Shown here in pieces: positions 50,418 to 62,018 of a stretch of 64,000 nucleotides of DNA; within the stretch, counting starts at the first letter, position 1; each line of letters begins with the position of its first letter. The notes below the pieces were generated by a model. The model saw nothing but the letters and a program-made list of their open reading frames with translations, was not told the DNA's origin and did no database searches. Location: assembly GCA_003254885.1 (NCBI GenBank), contig QANT01006766.1:1-64000 (forward strand). The letters are read 5' to 3'. A program made the position numbers and the translations under genes. The stretch is from Purshia tridentata (taxonomy: Eukaryota > Streptophyta > Magnoliopsida > Rosales > Rosaceae).

Positions 50418-52506
50418 CAGCCAATGTGGATAGAAAGCGAAAAAGAATGCCGGAGGAGTTGAATTGGACAAAGAAGAGTATTTTTTTTGAGTTAAGAGTA
50501 TTGGTCAAAGCTGAAGGTGAGACATAATATTGATGTTATGCATGTAGAAAAAAATATTTGTGATAATGTCATCGGGACATTGTTGAATATTGAAAGAAAA
50601 ACAAAAGACACATACAAGGCTCGGCTAGACCTGGCAGATATGGAAATAAGGAAAGAACTGCATCTTAATAGGGAAGGGAATGATAAATTAAGAAAACCTC
50701 CTGCTAGGTATACATTGAAAGCAGATCAACGCAAAGATTTCTGTAAATTTTTAAAATCTGTGAAATTTCCTGATGGGTATGCTGCTAATATTTCTAAAAA
50801 AGTGAGCATTGATGATGGGAAAATCTCTGGATTAAAAAGCCATGATTGTCATGTTTTACTTCAACGTCTTCTCCCAATTGGTATTCGTCCATATATAGAT
50901 GAGGATGTGTGTACAACATTGATTGAGTTATCTATTTTCTTCCAAGATATATGCTCTAAAACTTTAAGGCTGTCTAAGTTGGAACGACTAGAGAAAAATA
51001 TTGTTCTCGTATTATGCAAACTTGAAAGGATTTTTCCTCCAGCATTTTTTGATGTGATGGTTCATCTAGCAGTCCATTTACTGAGAGAAGCCAAACTCGC
51101 TGGCCCTGTTATCTATCGATGGATGTATCCAATAGAAAGAAACTTGGGAATATTAAAAAAATATGTTAGGAATAAAGCTCACCCGGAAGGTTCAATTGCT
51201 GAAGGATACATTGTAAATGAAGCAATAACATTTTGTTCTATGTACTTTCATGGCATTGAAACACGATTTAATCAAGATGAACGAAATGATGATGTAGTGT
51301 CCAACTGAAAAGAAGGTGGTTTGTTTGTGTTCTCTCAAAGAGCTCATCCTTATGCTGGAAGAAAATATATACTTATGGAAAAAAAAGAAGTTGATAAAGC
51401 TCACTGGTATGTGCTCCACAACTGTGAAGAGCTGCAACCTTATTTGATGTAAGTGTTAATTTCTTTGTGTATTTCATTTACCTTTTTATGTGAAAAATAT
51501 AAACTTAATAGTTCAATAGCTAATCTACACATCCAGGGAACATATGGATGTCTTGAAGCTAACAAGTGAAGACAATTTATATAAAAGAAAAGAGCTTAAG
51601 TTTCCTAAGTGGTTTGAAAATCATGTAAGTTATACATGCCTTTGGTAATTGAATAGCATGCATCCTTCTTTTAATTTTAGAGCCCGACAGTTATATATGT
51701 TTGCAATTATTTTGTCTAGATGAAAAACTTGTGCCATACAAGATCAGTGGAAGCTACTGATTCACTATATTCTTCAGCTTGTGGACCTGATATTAGGGTT
51801 CATATATGTACACTGGATGCATCGTTAATGGAGTTCGATTCCATACTAAAGATATTGATAATTATCAGACCACACAAAATAGTGGAATCCGTGTCCTAGG
51901 TGAAAACGTTGGTGGGAGTCAGGATTACTATTGTGTTTTATTGAATGTTGTAGAATTGACTTACATTATGAACTATAAGGTGTTTCTTTTCAAGTGTAAG
52001 TGGTTTAACACAGACGCCAGTAAAAGGAGGATGCGAAAATATTACAATCTCACAAGCATTAATGTAAGCTCTACTTGGTATGAAAGTGATCCTTACATAC
52101 TTGCTACTTAAGCACAGCAAGTGTTCTTTTTGGATGATTATAAACTAGGTCCAAGTTGGAAAGTTATTCAGAAAGTGCAATACAGACATTTGTGGGATGT
52201 CCCAGAGATAAATGTAGATGAAGAGATAGATGAAGTTAGTCAGCAGGCAACTAATAATGAAGCTTACCAAGAAGAGTTCAATGATATGCAATGGCATGTT
52301 TAGGCAGATGATCTATAAAATCGCCAATTAAATTGAACAGATGTTGAACCTGAAATCATTAGTTCAAACATTGAGAACAACATAAGGCTAGTAGAAGATG
52401 ATCTTATTGATTTTATAAATGATGTTACTGAAGAAGTTACTTCATTTGGTGATGAAACTGAAGGTGAAGGTGAATGTTTTTTTGAGAGTGATGATGATAG
52501 TGATTA

Positions 52507-52791
52507 AGTTTGATAGATGTATATGCTCTTTTATTTTGTTTTTGTTTTCTTTTTCAGCTTCCATGTATTTTTTTCTTGGCTTTTGTGTATTTGGTAGCTT
52601 AAATTGTTAATTTTGTATTAGGCATGTGAGAGTTTAGGTTCATTATATATGGCCCCCTTAATATGTGTATTTCTTTTGGTCTATTAATGAAATGAACTAT
52701 TACCGTCAAGGCTTCTAAACAAGTAAAAAATAACCTGACTTTTCTTTTGTGCACTATAATTATTAATTGTCTAAATAGCAAGTAAATATTA
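52507..52791. other. Spacer between the two CACTA genes
   Basis: AT-rich, noncoding. It holds the TNP2 3' flank and the presumed leader of the second gene. Nothing further is recognised. Confidence 0.6.
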
Positions 52792-55177
52792 ATGGCAACT
52801 AGTAGCAGAAAACGCAGTCTTCTCCAAAGTACTAATCAGGTGTCTTCGCATACTTCACAAGATGAGGATGTTGTTGTTGTGACATCAGTTGGCACTGAGG
52901 GAGGTACTAATGGTATTGGTATGTGTTACATTTTATGTCAATAAAAGAGAACTTTTATGCATCACAAAATAATTATTAATAAATGTGATGTAGGTGCTGT
53001 GAAAAATGTGAGATCAAAGTCTCGTGGACTTAATTCTGATAAACTTCAGACTCATCTTAAAGGTGGAAAAATACCAGTTACGTTGAATAGTGAGAATGGG
53101 AGGCCCACTGGTCCAAATGCATCTATGTTTGTGAATGAAATTCGCTTCATGATTAGAACTTGTGCACCACTAAATGTGGAGAAATGGAAGGATATAGATC
53201 AAGTTGACAAGACTAAGATGATTGCAAAACTAACAGTAAGTTGCTTCATTTTTTTTTTCCACTAAATGATTACATTGCTCATATAAAAATTATCTAATAG
53301 CATTTCCTCTGGGGCCTCTAATAGAAACATCTTATTTTTTCCATATACTGCTGATATTACATTGCGATATTATTTGGGGCCTCTAAGTTGTTCGTAAAGT
53401 AGATTAATTAGTATGATAACATGGAAGTGTCGAAGGGTATATAACAAATGCAAGGGATTGGAAAAAGACAGAATACTTTCTCACCACATATGCTATATAG
53501 ACTGTCCTAGTACTTCATCATTACAAGGTAAACAATATATAATGATAATTCAAAAATCTTGCTTTAATTTTCTTGAATATAGACATTTGTGACATCCTCT
53601 GCCTAAAGTATCAGCTTGCCAGTTATAGTTTTTAGTTTTAAGTGCGACATTGATATTATCAGCTTGTCACTTGTCAGTAACTTGAAATTGGTTCCATACA
53701 GAGTAAGTATGACATTGATATGTCGCTGCCTCATGTTCAAAAATGTGTTCATACGCTGTTTCAAAGACGGTTCTGTGATTTTTGACATGCGCTGAAGTTG
53801 CATTTTGCTAAGTACCCAACAATTGATGAGGCCCGAAAAAACAAACATCCTCAAGTATCTACTTAGGAAGAATGGGATTTCCTCTATACACGCTATTCCA
53901 GCACAAAGTTCTTGGTAAAATTGTTAATTTATTTTAAAGCTTATTTGTTTTATTTTCTTAACACTACTCTCACATTCTTCTTTAAATAAAAGAAGATAGA
54001 AAAGCATAAAACATTCCCTTCCTGCCTCTATTCACAACCCCCTTGGAATTTTAAGAGACCAGGGAAGGGGTGGAAGGAGGGATTTTCGGTGTGCACATGT
54101 ATGTATGGGGGGTCATAGATCAGATTATTGATAGTTTTTAAATTGAAAATGGAGATTCCTTTGACAGGTTTGAAAAGTATAGGTATTCAGGTAGAGGACA
54201 CTCTAAGCCCTGGAAGATTTGTTCCAGGTTGTGCCATATTCAGGGCATACCTTTGTGGTTTCCAAGTATATGAAAGGGGAATACATATTAAGAGGATGTT
54301 GAAGGGGATATATCTCATAGAAATGGGATAGAGCAATCAACAGTAACTTTAAGATTTCAAATTGTTGTATATTCTTTATTGCAAAATGATATTATTTATG
54401 AGCAGGGATTTGTCTGTTCTGTTAACCAAAAGATTAATTCTTATTTTTCTCACTAGGAGATATTGAAAAGCCTACCAACTCCAACTTGTATATCTTTTGG
54501 CCTTTCAAAATTGTAAATGCCATGCACTTTGCATACTATTTGTTTCTTTTATTTACTTTACAATGCTTGTCTCCTCTTGCCATTTGAGGCATCTCTGAAA
54601 GTACGCCTTAATGATGATAATTTTTGTTTTGGTTGCGAAGTACCCCTTCTTTTGTCTGCTTATAGAGCTATTAATCAAGTATTGGAACACCAGGTAGTGA
54701 TAGTTGGAAGATTAAGGTGTCGAAGATGTGTTGTTTGGAGGCCTAAATATGTGGATTTCTTGATAATTGCTTCCACTTATTTTCAATTATTTGTAGGAAC
54801 ACTCAGAGAAAAATACTAAGAATAGGTCAGAGTTAAAGTATAACCACAAAGCTAGGTCAAAGTCTTTCATGGCGCACCAAGAAGAGATTGTAAGATATCA
54901 TTAGCTCTTTTTTATATATAAAAGTTATAAACTAACATTTACAGTCAATACTATAATATCTATATTTGTTGTATGCCTATAAACAATAAATTTGTGCACC
55001 AACAATTACTTTGTTGTCTAAAGCAGCAGCAATCACTTTGTGCACCAGAAATCACTTTGTTTTTTGTCTATAAACAGTCAATAATTATCTCAAAAGTCTA
55101 AAGCAAATAGATTTAAGCAATTCCTTGACATTTGATTCACAAAAATCCTTGAGCTCTTGAATGATTATATGATCAAG

Positions 55178-55213
<36 letters not shown>

Positions 55214-55824
55214 AGCATCCATGTTAACTTTGATTGATGTATGAATTTGCTAGGTTGAAACAAATGGTGAGAGGCAAGGTGCAATTGATCGCTTTGAAAC
55301 AGAACATAAAAATGAGAAAAATGGATGGGGTGCAGGAGCAAAAGTTATGTGGGTAAGTATGTATTCTTTGGTTCCTTTTCTTCAATATTTTTAGCATACC
55401 ACCTAATTCTTATAATAGGACTTAATTTTTAAAAAGTAAATTATAATTTTAAGTTTATTTATTTCTAGGACAAGATGATTACTATGCGGAATGAGACTAC
55501 TCTTGAAAATGGGACTAGAACAATGACAGATGATGAAATATGTGCGAAAGTCCTTGGGGTCAGATCTGGCTACATAAAGGGTTGTGGTTTTGGCCCTCGA
55601 CCTGCAGAATCTCACTCTCGATCATCTATGACTCAAAAGAATATAGAGCTGAGGAACAACTTCAAGCTCAACAACAGATTGTTAAGACTTAGCAACAACA
55701 ACTTGACCATCAAAGTGAAGTAATCAAAGTCTTGGAGGAGAAGATCAAAAAGTCTGAAGAGAGGAGCGACAAGTTTGAGGAATTTATGGATATGTACATG
55801 TCGAGCCAACGACCTCCTCAATAA
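52792..55824 (+). pseudogene. Transposase_24 (plant Ptta/En/Spm) second CACTA gene
   Basis: ATG at 52792 opens MATSSRKRSLLQSTNQVSSH and an acidic stretch. After an intron (GTATGTGT to about 52993) comes the conserved N-terminal block SRGLNSDKLQTHLKGGKIPV and EIRFMIRTCAPLNVEKWKD. Further exons appear near 53703-53910 (KYDIDMSLPHVQKCVHTLFQ, HFAKYPTIDEARKN), 54796-54890 (NRSELKYNHKARSKSFMAHQ), 55255-55353 and 55470-55824. The last carries MTDDEICAKVLGVRSGYIKG and GPRP, then a Gln/Glu-rich coiled-coil-like tail ending at TAA 55822-55824. In-frame stops (after RRFCDF, after HPQVST, after QIVKT) make it a pseudogene. In En/Spm-type elements the second product is thought to bind subterminal repeats and assist transposition. 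It follows TNP2 in the same direction. Confidence 0.85.
55183..55209. repeat. CT-dinucleotide microsatellite in an intron
   Basis: About thirteen CT repeats in the intron before the VETNGERQGAIDRFETEH exon of the Transposase_24 gene. It doubles as a long polypyrimidine tract. Confidence 0.85.
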
Positions 55825-56149
55825 GTTTTTCTTTTCGTTGCATTGAGTTATGACTCCCTGGATGATGACTACTAGCATGTTAGTTTTAATACAATTAATT
55901 ATGACTCTCTCTATGATGGCTTCTAAGTGTTAGTTTTGATGAACTTAATGATGACTCTCTCTATGCATGTTAAGTAGTCATCAGTTTAATGTCTTCTGCT
56001 TACTTTTGTACTTAATTATGACTTTTAGGAGACCTATTGAATATTTAATGTCATTGTGAAACTAGTGTGAACTAGTATATATTGATATATGGTATATCTT
56101 GTCTTAATCTGTCTTATTTGGTTATCAATAAGCAACTTTGTTGTAATGG
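55825..56149. other. Spacer between convergent genes
   Basis: AT-rich sequence with near-repeats of ATTATGACTCTCTCTATGATG / ATGATGACTCTCTCTATGCATG. It separates the 3' ends of the Transposase_24 and Ulp1-like genes. No coding signal is seen. Confidence 0.6.
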
Positions 56150-59100
56150 TATTTCCATCCCTCGCGCATAATACTCCATATACCACATGATAGCTACCTT
56201 GCAATCCAAACTGAAAAAATGAGATTAGAACATTTTTAGTGTCCTTGGAGCATTTATAGTACAAATATATACAATGTGAAAATATATACAATGTGCATTT
56301 AAATTACGAAACTGCCTTTTGTTGGGGTGCCTTATCGCATTGAGCAGTGGCCAATTAATTTTTGTTTCCTCTATTGCAGCTAGAGTCCTTTTCTCAGGTT
56401 CGAAAAGTACATAATTTCCATTTTTGCCCCGCACAGATCCTACATCATCAACAATGTGTCGTGGGACCACTCCAGTTTGGATCCCTCTTTTGCAGTAGGG
56501 TTTATACCAACAAAGAAAGTTCCTCACCAAATTATGCTACTTGTAACCAAAGATTTATTAGTTATCTAATTAAATATACATAGGCATTACCGCAGGGTTT
56601 TCAATTTCTTACCAGGACATCAGCATTCCCATAACATGTACCTAAATGGTTGACTACCCGTCTAGGCTTCAATGAGTCATAATGGAACCATTTCTTCTCT
56701 TGTCTATCTAGAATGAGTAGGGTGAAATGATCTGGAGAAACATGTCATGCCCCTACCCTCGAGCACGTGAAAAACAACTAAAAACTGAAACTGTTTCCTG
56801 AAATTGTGAGCCATGAATATAAAATAAATTATTGAAAACAACTGTGATTTCACAAAACCCTTTACATAAAAATCAAAGTGTAAAACACAGTTCTAAAATG
56901 CTGCTGGTCCCACTGCCTCCTCAGCCTGCTTAACCTGCAAAACAAACCCTGCACCCAACCAAAGGTGCACTAGGTTTAAACACAAACCCGGTAAGCTCAC
57001 TAGAGCTTGTATGAGTGAAACTAACTGTAAACCTCAAATTAGAAATTCAATAAAATAATCAAATCATGAATCACCTTAAGCCTCGAATCACAAGCAAACC
57101 ACAAACCAGAAATCACAATCCTTAACTTGGTCACCAATCCTCTAAACCAATCAAATTTACTGTGATCAGTAATACCTCAATTATCCTCAATTAATCCCTT
57201 TAAACTGAAAATCAACTTGAATTAGTCCACAAGATCCTGACCTGGAATCCAACTAAATTCTCCAATAACTTAGAATCCTCAACATCCATTCAGAACCAAC
57301 TTAAACCTCAATTAATCCTTTAAATCCTCGGGATCTCGAATCCTAATTCTGTACCCCTTTAACTAGCAAACAGCAAACAAGCAAACCAACCAAACAAGTA
57401 ATTGAACGAGAATTAACTGAACTTAAATTCACTCACAGTGTACCACACGAAAAGATTGAACTGTCCTTCATGGCTCCCTTGCTCGGATTCTAAAATCTGG
57501 CAGCACAATGGCATCAGAAATACAAATTCTCGAGCCAAGAGTACCTGTTAAGACCAGACAACCTAACAAACAAACCAGAGTTCACAACAGGTTGTTAGAC
57601 TACTGAAACGGGGGGGAACCACCACGCACGGTGGCTGGCCGGCCCCGGAAAACACACGTAAACTCAAGGAAACTCACCCACAAGTTTGGGTGGTTGGCTC
57701 TAGGCCAAAGACAAGGAAATGAGTCGCTGGAACCACCACATGCGGCGGGACCCGTGGTGGTCAACCTGTCAAAAACCAAAACCTCTAACGTCAAAAACAG
57801 GCTACACAAACACGTAGAGGAGGTCGAGAGGACCAATTCTCAAACCTGCGTCGAAGCTCAAAAGTGGCCGGAAAAAGGCGAAACTCGCCGGAAAAGTCGT
57901 CGGCACACCCACCTTCGATCCGCCGCCCACGGCGGTCCAACGGCTCAATCGAACCCACCAACCAACTGGGCTCGACGAGGAGAGAAGATATGGGCGGTCG
58001 TTGAGCCTCGAAGTCGCCGGAATCGCCGCGATCGCAGTCGATCTCCCACTGTGCGTGAACTGGGGTTCTCTTTCCGGGCGTTTCTGGGCTGAGCGGTGGC
58101 CAAGGGAAGGTGGAGGAGGGAAGCGCGAGCACGGGAAGTCAAAAATTAGTTTCAGCCGCCACCGGACGCGCCCCCACGCGCCCGTGGAAGCTCCGGCTGA
58201 AGGAGAAGTCGCGAGAGAGAGAGAGACTTCGGGAGAGAGGAGAGAGAAAATTGAGAAATTTCTGGGTTTTTGGGCTTTTTAAAACTAACTTTTCCAAAAT
58301 TACAAGTTTGCCCCTCTCTTCACACGTCCGTAACTTCCAAACCGTAGCTCCGTTTGATGCGTGCTACGTGTCTACGAACTCGTGAGGACGAGACATTTCT
58401 AACAACCCCAAAGTCAAAACCAAAAGTTCACCCGAATAAAAAGTCAACTTTTGCCCCAAGTTTAAAGTCAAACTTAAAATTAGAAAAACGCCCAAAACGT
58501 TTTACTTCTCCAATAAAATCCCCAAATCTTTTTAAAAGCTTTTTAAACAACCTTGGAAAGATGCGGGGTCTTACAAAACATGTACCATTGGGAAGAAAAT
58601 GACATCGACAGATTCGAATACTACGAAAAGCCGATCATATAGTAAGCCTTGGAGTTGCTTGTTCAACCCTCATCTGTGGCATTCCTACAACATATGCAAA
58701 GGATATATCTGAGTTAACACATGTACCAAAAGAGGAGGGTAGTTGCATTAACTGCTTAGGACCATTTATGACTTGGAAATATAAAAATTTTACCATTATT
58801 CGGTGATTTATGAAACAACACCTATTGTGGAATAAATGTGCCCCTGACAGACATTTCTCCAGTAATGTTCCAAAAGCATCAATTGTCTGCCAAATAAAAT
58901 CACAAAAGAAATGTAAAAATACAAAAATTCACTCCAAATTAGAAAAATAAAACCAGCGAAATGCAAGGACATAAATAAATGGGTTCTAAGTTTGAATGTT
59001 GTATGAGTTTTAACCTGCCCAGTGATACTCTTCCCAAACACCAAGTAATGGACGGCTAAGCACGTAATGGTGGCATCTAGGCCGTCCCATAGTGGAACCC

Positions 59101-59823
59101 TGCACATAGTAAAATTAACATTTAATGCATTTAATTTGGGGATACAACATTAATTATTAGACTAGTACTACATGATAGGTGAACAATTAACCAAACTAAC
59201 TTGGGTTTGTTGGCATTTAGCAAATCCTCCAATCTTTTTTGATCTAGTTCCTCAAAATACATACCAACTTTTGTCTTGAGTAAGTCATAACACCTACAGT
59301 CCTCCGAGTTATCAGGGTCGGACCCATCTTTATCTGATATTATAACTTCAATCTCTGGATCTTGTGGACCATCATTTTTTGCATTTTTCCTGGGTTCCAT
59401 ATCATTATCAAATGTGTCCCCCAGGTTCCCCACCTCATTTTTCTTCCTTTTCCCTTGCAAATTCACTTTTATCTTGCCATAATCAAAGTCTGACAAAATC
59501 AACTTCTTCCTTGACTCCCTTCGTTTGACATTTCTAATCATTGTTCTAGTTTTTCCCCCCTCCAGAACGCTTGTGTTGGCAAAATTTTGAAAGAAAGACC
59601 ATCAAACTTGTCCTCATTTTGAATGCTAGCTGCTGAATGATCAGGCGTGGGGTGGGTTTCAATATCACGTCCTTGACAGACTGACAACCCGCTCATTGAT
59701 GTGCTCATTATGAATATTGGCTGCTAGAGGATCAGGCCTATCCTCATCTCCAAAAGCAGCTGCACCTCGGACCTGGTCCTCATTGTCACTCGATAAATTA
59801 GTTACACGTTCTTCATGTACCAG
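56150..59823 (-). pseudogene. Ulp1/C48-type cysteine protease gene carried by the CACTA element
   Basis: On the minus strand, pieces read LVHEERVTNLSSDNEDQVRG (ending at about 59660), then a basic/acidic N-terminal part (59541-59200). Next come WDGLDATITCLAVHYLVFGK (~59090), TIDAFGTLLEKCLSGAHLF (~58860), and DVIFFPMVHVSPDHFTLLIL joined across the LTR. The His of DHFTLL (56727-56729) and the Asp of WFHYDSL (56676-56678) are 17 residues apart, as in the Ulp1 His-Asp pair. The expected Cys (LSCGIWSIM, 56185-56187) follows a TAG or 1-nt shift. These are the folding and catalytic landmarks of SUMO proteases. The gene is interrupted by the LTR at 56743-58575 and cut by the LTR at 59824. Ulp1-like domains are known cargo of plant DNA transposons. 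Whether this one belongs to the family or was captured once is open. Confidence 0.75.
56743..58575 (-). mobile_element. Solo-LTR-like insertion in the Ulp1-like gene, target duplication AAACA
   Basis: An 1833-bp block begins TGTCATGCCCCTACCC and ends GCGGGGTCTTACA, flanked by AAACA at 56738-56742 and 58576-58580. Its ends and body match the complement of the LTR at 60068-62018, so it is the same family in the opposite orientation (5' end at 58575: TGTAAGACCCCGC). The protease reading frame continues across the site when the block and one AAACA are removed. No internal retrotransposon domain is present. The GC-rich open frames at 57600-58300 are leader sequence of the LTR and are not supported as genes. 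Confidence 0.88.
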
Positions 59824-60067
59824 TGTAACGATCCGTACTTTCCTAAATAAATTTTTAGAAGGGGCGAAGGTTGACTTTGGGTTCTCGTAAGATTTTAATT
59901 TTGACCTTGGGTTCGTAAGGATGGTCTCGAGCTTACGGATTCGTTGACATGCGGCATGTCCCGTTTGGAGGTACGGTTTGGAAGTTTTAAACGTGAAAAT
60001 AGGCCAAAAGTTGACTTTTTAAATTGCTCGGTTTTTAGATTTGACTTTGATATGGTTACGTAGAGCT

Positions 60068-62018
60068 TGTAACACCCCGTACCTTTCAAAGTGGTTTTGA
60101 AAAACTTTTAAAGGTTTTCGGGATTTTACTGGAAAGGTAAAACGTTTTGGAGGTTGTTCGAATTTTAAAGCTTGACTTTAAAACTTGGGGGCAAAAGTTG
60201 ACTTTTTGTCCGGGTCAAGTTTTTGTGTTGACTTTGGGTTTGTTAGAAAGGTCTCATTCTCACGAGTTCGTAGACATGAAGCACGCTTCAAACGAAGCTA
60301 CGGTTTGGAAGTTACGGACGTGTGAAGCGAGGGACAAATTTGTAATTTTGGAAAAGTTAGTTTTAAAAAGCCCAAAACCCCAGAAATTTCCTCAGTTCTC
60401 TCTCCTCTCTCCCGCACCCTCTCTCTCTCTCACGTGACCTCTCCCTTCAGCCACGTCTGGCGGCAGCTGAGGTCGGACTTCAGCTTGCCGAGCTCGCCTC
60501 CTCCCCCTCTTGCTTCCTGTAGCCACCGTCCAGCCCAGAAACGCCCAGAAAGAGAAGACCCGTTCGCGCACAGTCAGTGTCACGGTAGCCATCTCAACGT
60601 TTCCGTCAATGACGCGACCTCCCACCTGCCCAGACCTCTTCGTCTCGTCGAGCCCAGCATGTTGGTGTGCTCTGATCGTCAGTTGGACCGCCGTGGACGG
60701 CGGATCGACGTTGAGCAGGTTAGCGGTTTTCTGGCTATTTTCCTCCTTTTTTGGCCACGTTTGGCCATCGACCCAGGTTTGAGTTTTGGTCCTCTCCATG
60801 TACTCTACGTGCCTGTGTAGTTCGTTTTAGCTAAACGTGAGTTTCAGTTTTGTGCAGTTTACCACCATTGACCACCCGTTGACCACCGTGGGTCCCGCTG
60901 CGTGTGGTGGCGCCAGCGACCCGTTCCTTGGTTTTTGGCCTCTGGCCAACCACTCGAACCTGCTGATGAGTTTGGGTGAGTTTCTTGGACCTTGTGGTTG
61001 TTTTCCAGGGCCGGGCAGCCACCGTGTGTGGTGGTTCCCGCCCGTTTCAGTAGTTGGTTGTCTTGTTTGTGAACTTTGCCTTGTTTGTTGGTTTGTCTGG
61101 TCTTAGCAGGTGCACTTGGCTCGGGAATTATATTTCCGATGCTGTTGTGCTGCCGGATTTTGGAATCCGAGTAAAGGAGCCACAAAGGACAGTTCGGTCT
61201 TCTCGCGTTGTCACAGTGAGTGAACCTAAGTTCAGTTAATTTCAGTTCAGTCAGTTTATTTGCTTGCTTTGTGTGCTTGTTTGTTGGTTGCTAGGTAAGG
61301 GGGTACGAAATTAGGATTGCAAATCCCGATAGTTTAAAAGGTTGTTTGAGGTTATTTTGGGAAATTAAGGATTAAGTTGGATTTTAAGTAAGGATCAGTG
61401 GTTATTGTTTGAGGATTAGTGAATTCCAGTTGAAGGATCTAGTTGGATCCCACGCAAGAATCTTGTGGATTGTTTCAAGGTGAATTTTAGTTTAGAGGTT
61501 AAATTGAGGATAATTGAGGTATTACTGAGCACAGTGAACTTGTTTGGTTTAGAGGATTGGTGATCAAGTTAAGAATTGTGATTTCTGGTTTGTGAACTGA
61601 TTTCGATTTGAGGCTTAAGATGGATTGTGATTTGATTATTTTACTGAATTTTCTTAGTTGAGGTTTCTAGTAGATTTCACTCATACGAGCTCTAGTGAGC
61701 TTACCAGGTTTTTGTTTAAACCCGGTGCACCTGTGGTTGGGTGCAGGGTTTGGTTTTGCAGGTTAAGCAGGCTGAGGAGGCAGTGGAGAGAAGACGAGGC
61801 AGTGGGACCAGCAGCATTTCAGAACTTGGTTTTACAGTTTGATTTTCATGTAAAAGATTTTACAGTTTGGTTTTATAAATGTACTTTTGTAAATTACAGT
61901 TGTTTTTAGTAAATTATTTTATATTCATGGCTCACAGTTTCAGAAAAGGGCCCACAGTTTCAGGAAACAGTTCCAGTTTACAGTTGTTTTTAACATACCC
62001 GAGGGTCGGGGCGTGACA
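60068..62018 (+). mobile_element. Nested solo-LTR-like element, target duplication GAGCT
   Basis: A 1951-bp block begins TGTAACACCCCGTACC and ends GGTCGGGGCGTGACA, with GAGCT at 60063-60067 and 62019-62023. Removing it restores the host LTR text GTTACGTAGAGCT|CAACTCC, which parallels GTTACGTAGAGCTCGACTCC in the LTR at 47627. Its two ends form an imperfect inverted repeat (TGT.AC.CCCCG). The complement of the element at 56743-58575 matches it along its length. No coding domain is recognised; the GC-rich open frames near 60400-61100 are not supported as genes. Confidence 0.9.

Larger units (their letters stand above)
46040..52506 (+). pseudogene. TNP2-type CACTA transposase, broken and interrupted by an LTR
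   Basis: ATG at 46040 opens MDRSWMFLPNKLSKEY, the usual start of the Transpos_assoc domain, with the zinc-binding CPCHNCQN at about 46210. Next come the tnp2 core (HACKYDCALFW, KCPEC, MKWH, NSYSMWLVIVVPYNLPPW, LLIPGPKAPGKD, KACPICNEDI), and after the LTR KRMPEELNWTKKSIFFEL, HNIDVMHVEKNICDN, DUF4218 (GLKSHDCHVLLQRLLPI, VHLAVHLLREAKLAG, MYPIERNLG) and DUF4216 (YTGCIVNGVRFHTKD). It ends with an acidic tail at 52506. Defects include a 58-bp duplication after the start, TGA at 46713, frame changes near 47240 and 50490, a stop at 51306, a frameshift near 51805 and a stop after YILAT. Introns are likely near 51450-51535 and 51625-51720. No autonomous activity is expected. Confidence 0.92.
43124..59823 (+). 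mobile_element. CACTA (En/Spm-type) transposon, decayed and nested, right end outside the window
   Basis: The left terminus CACTACAACAAATTTGC sits directly on satellite sequence. Inside it are subterminal repeats, a TNP2-type transposase gene, a Transposase_24 gene in the same direction, and a convergent Ulp1-type protease gene. TNP2 plus Transposase_24 is the diagnostic pair of plant CACTA elements. The element has been invaded by LTRs at 47627, 56743 and 59824. The element-like coding sequence is still running when the LTR at 59824 begins, so the right terminus (expected ...GTTGTAGTG) must lie beyond 64000; I found none in the window. All genes carry stops or frameshifts, so the copy could not move by itself. 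Confidence 0.88.

Noticed and set aside
54517-54819. 100-codon ORF within the Transposase_24 region
   Set aside because: No recognisable similarity; it straddles intron sequence before the exon at about 54796 and starts without support.
57600-58300. GC-rich open frames in the LTR at 56743 and the equivalent ones at 60400-61100
   Set aside because: No domain similarity and low-complexity products; frames are not conserved between the two related LTRs in a way I could confirm.
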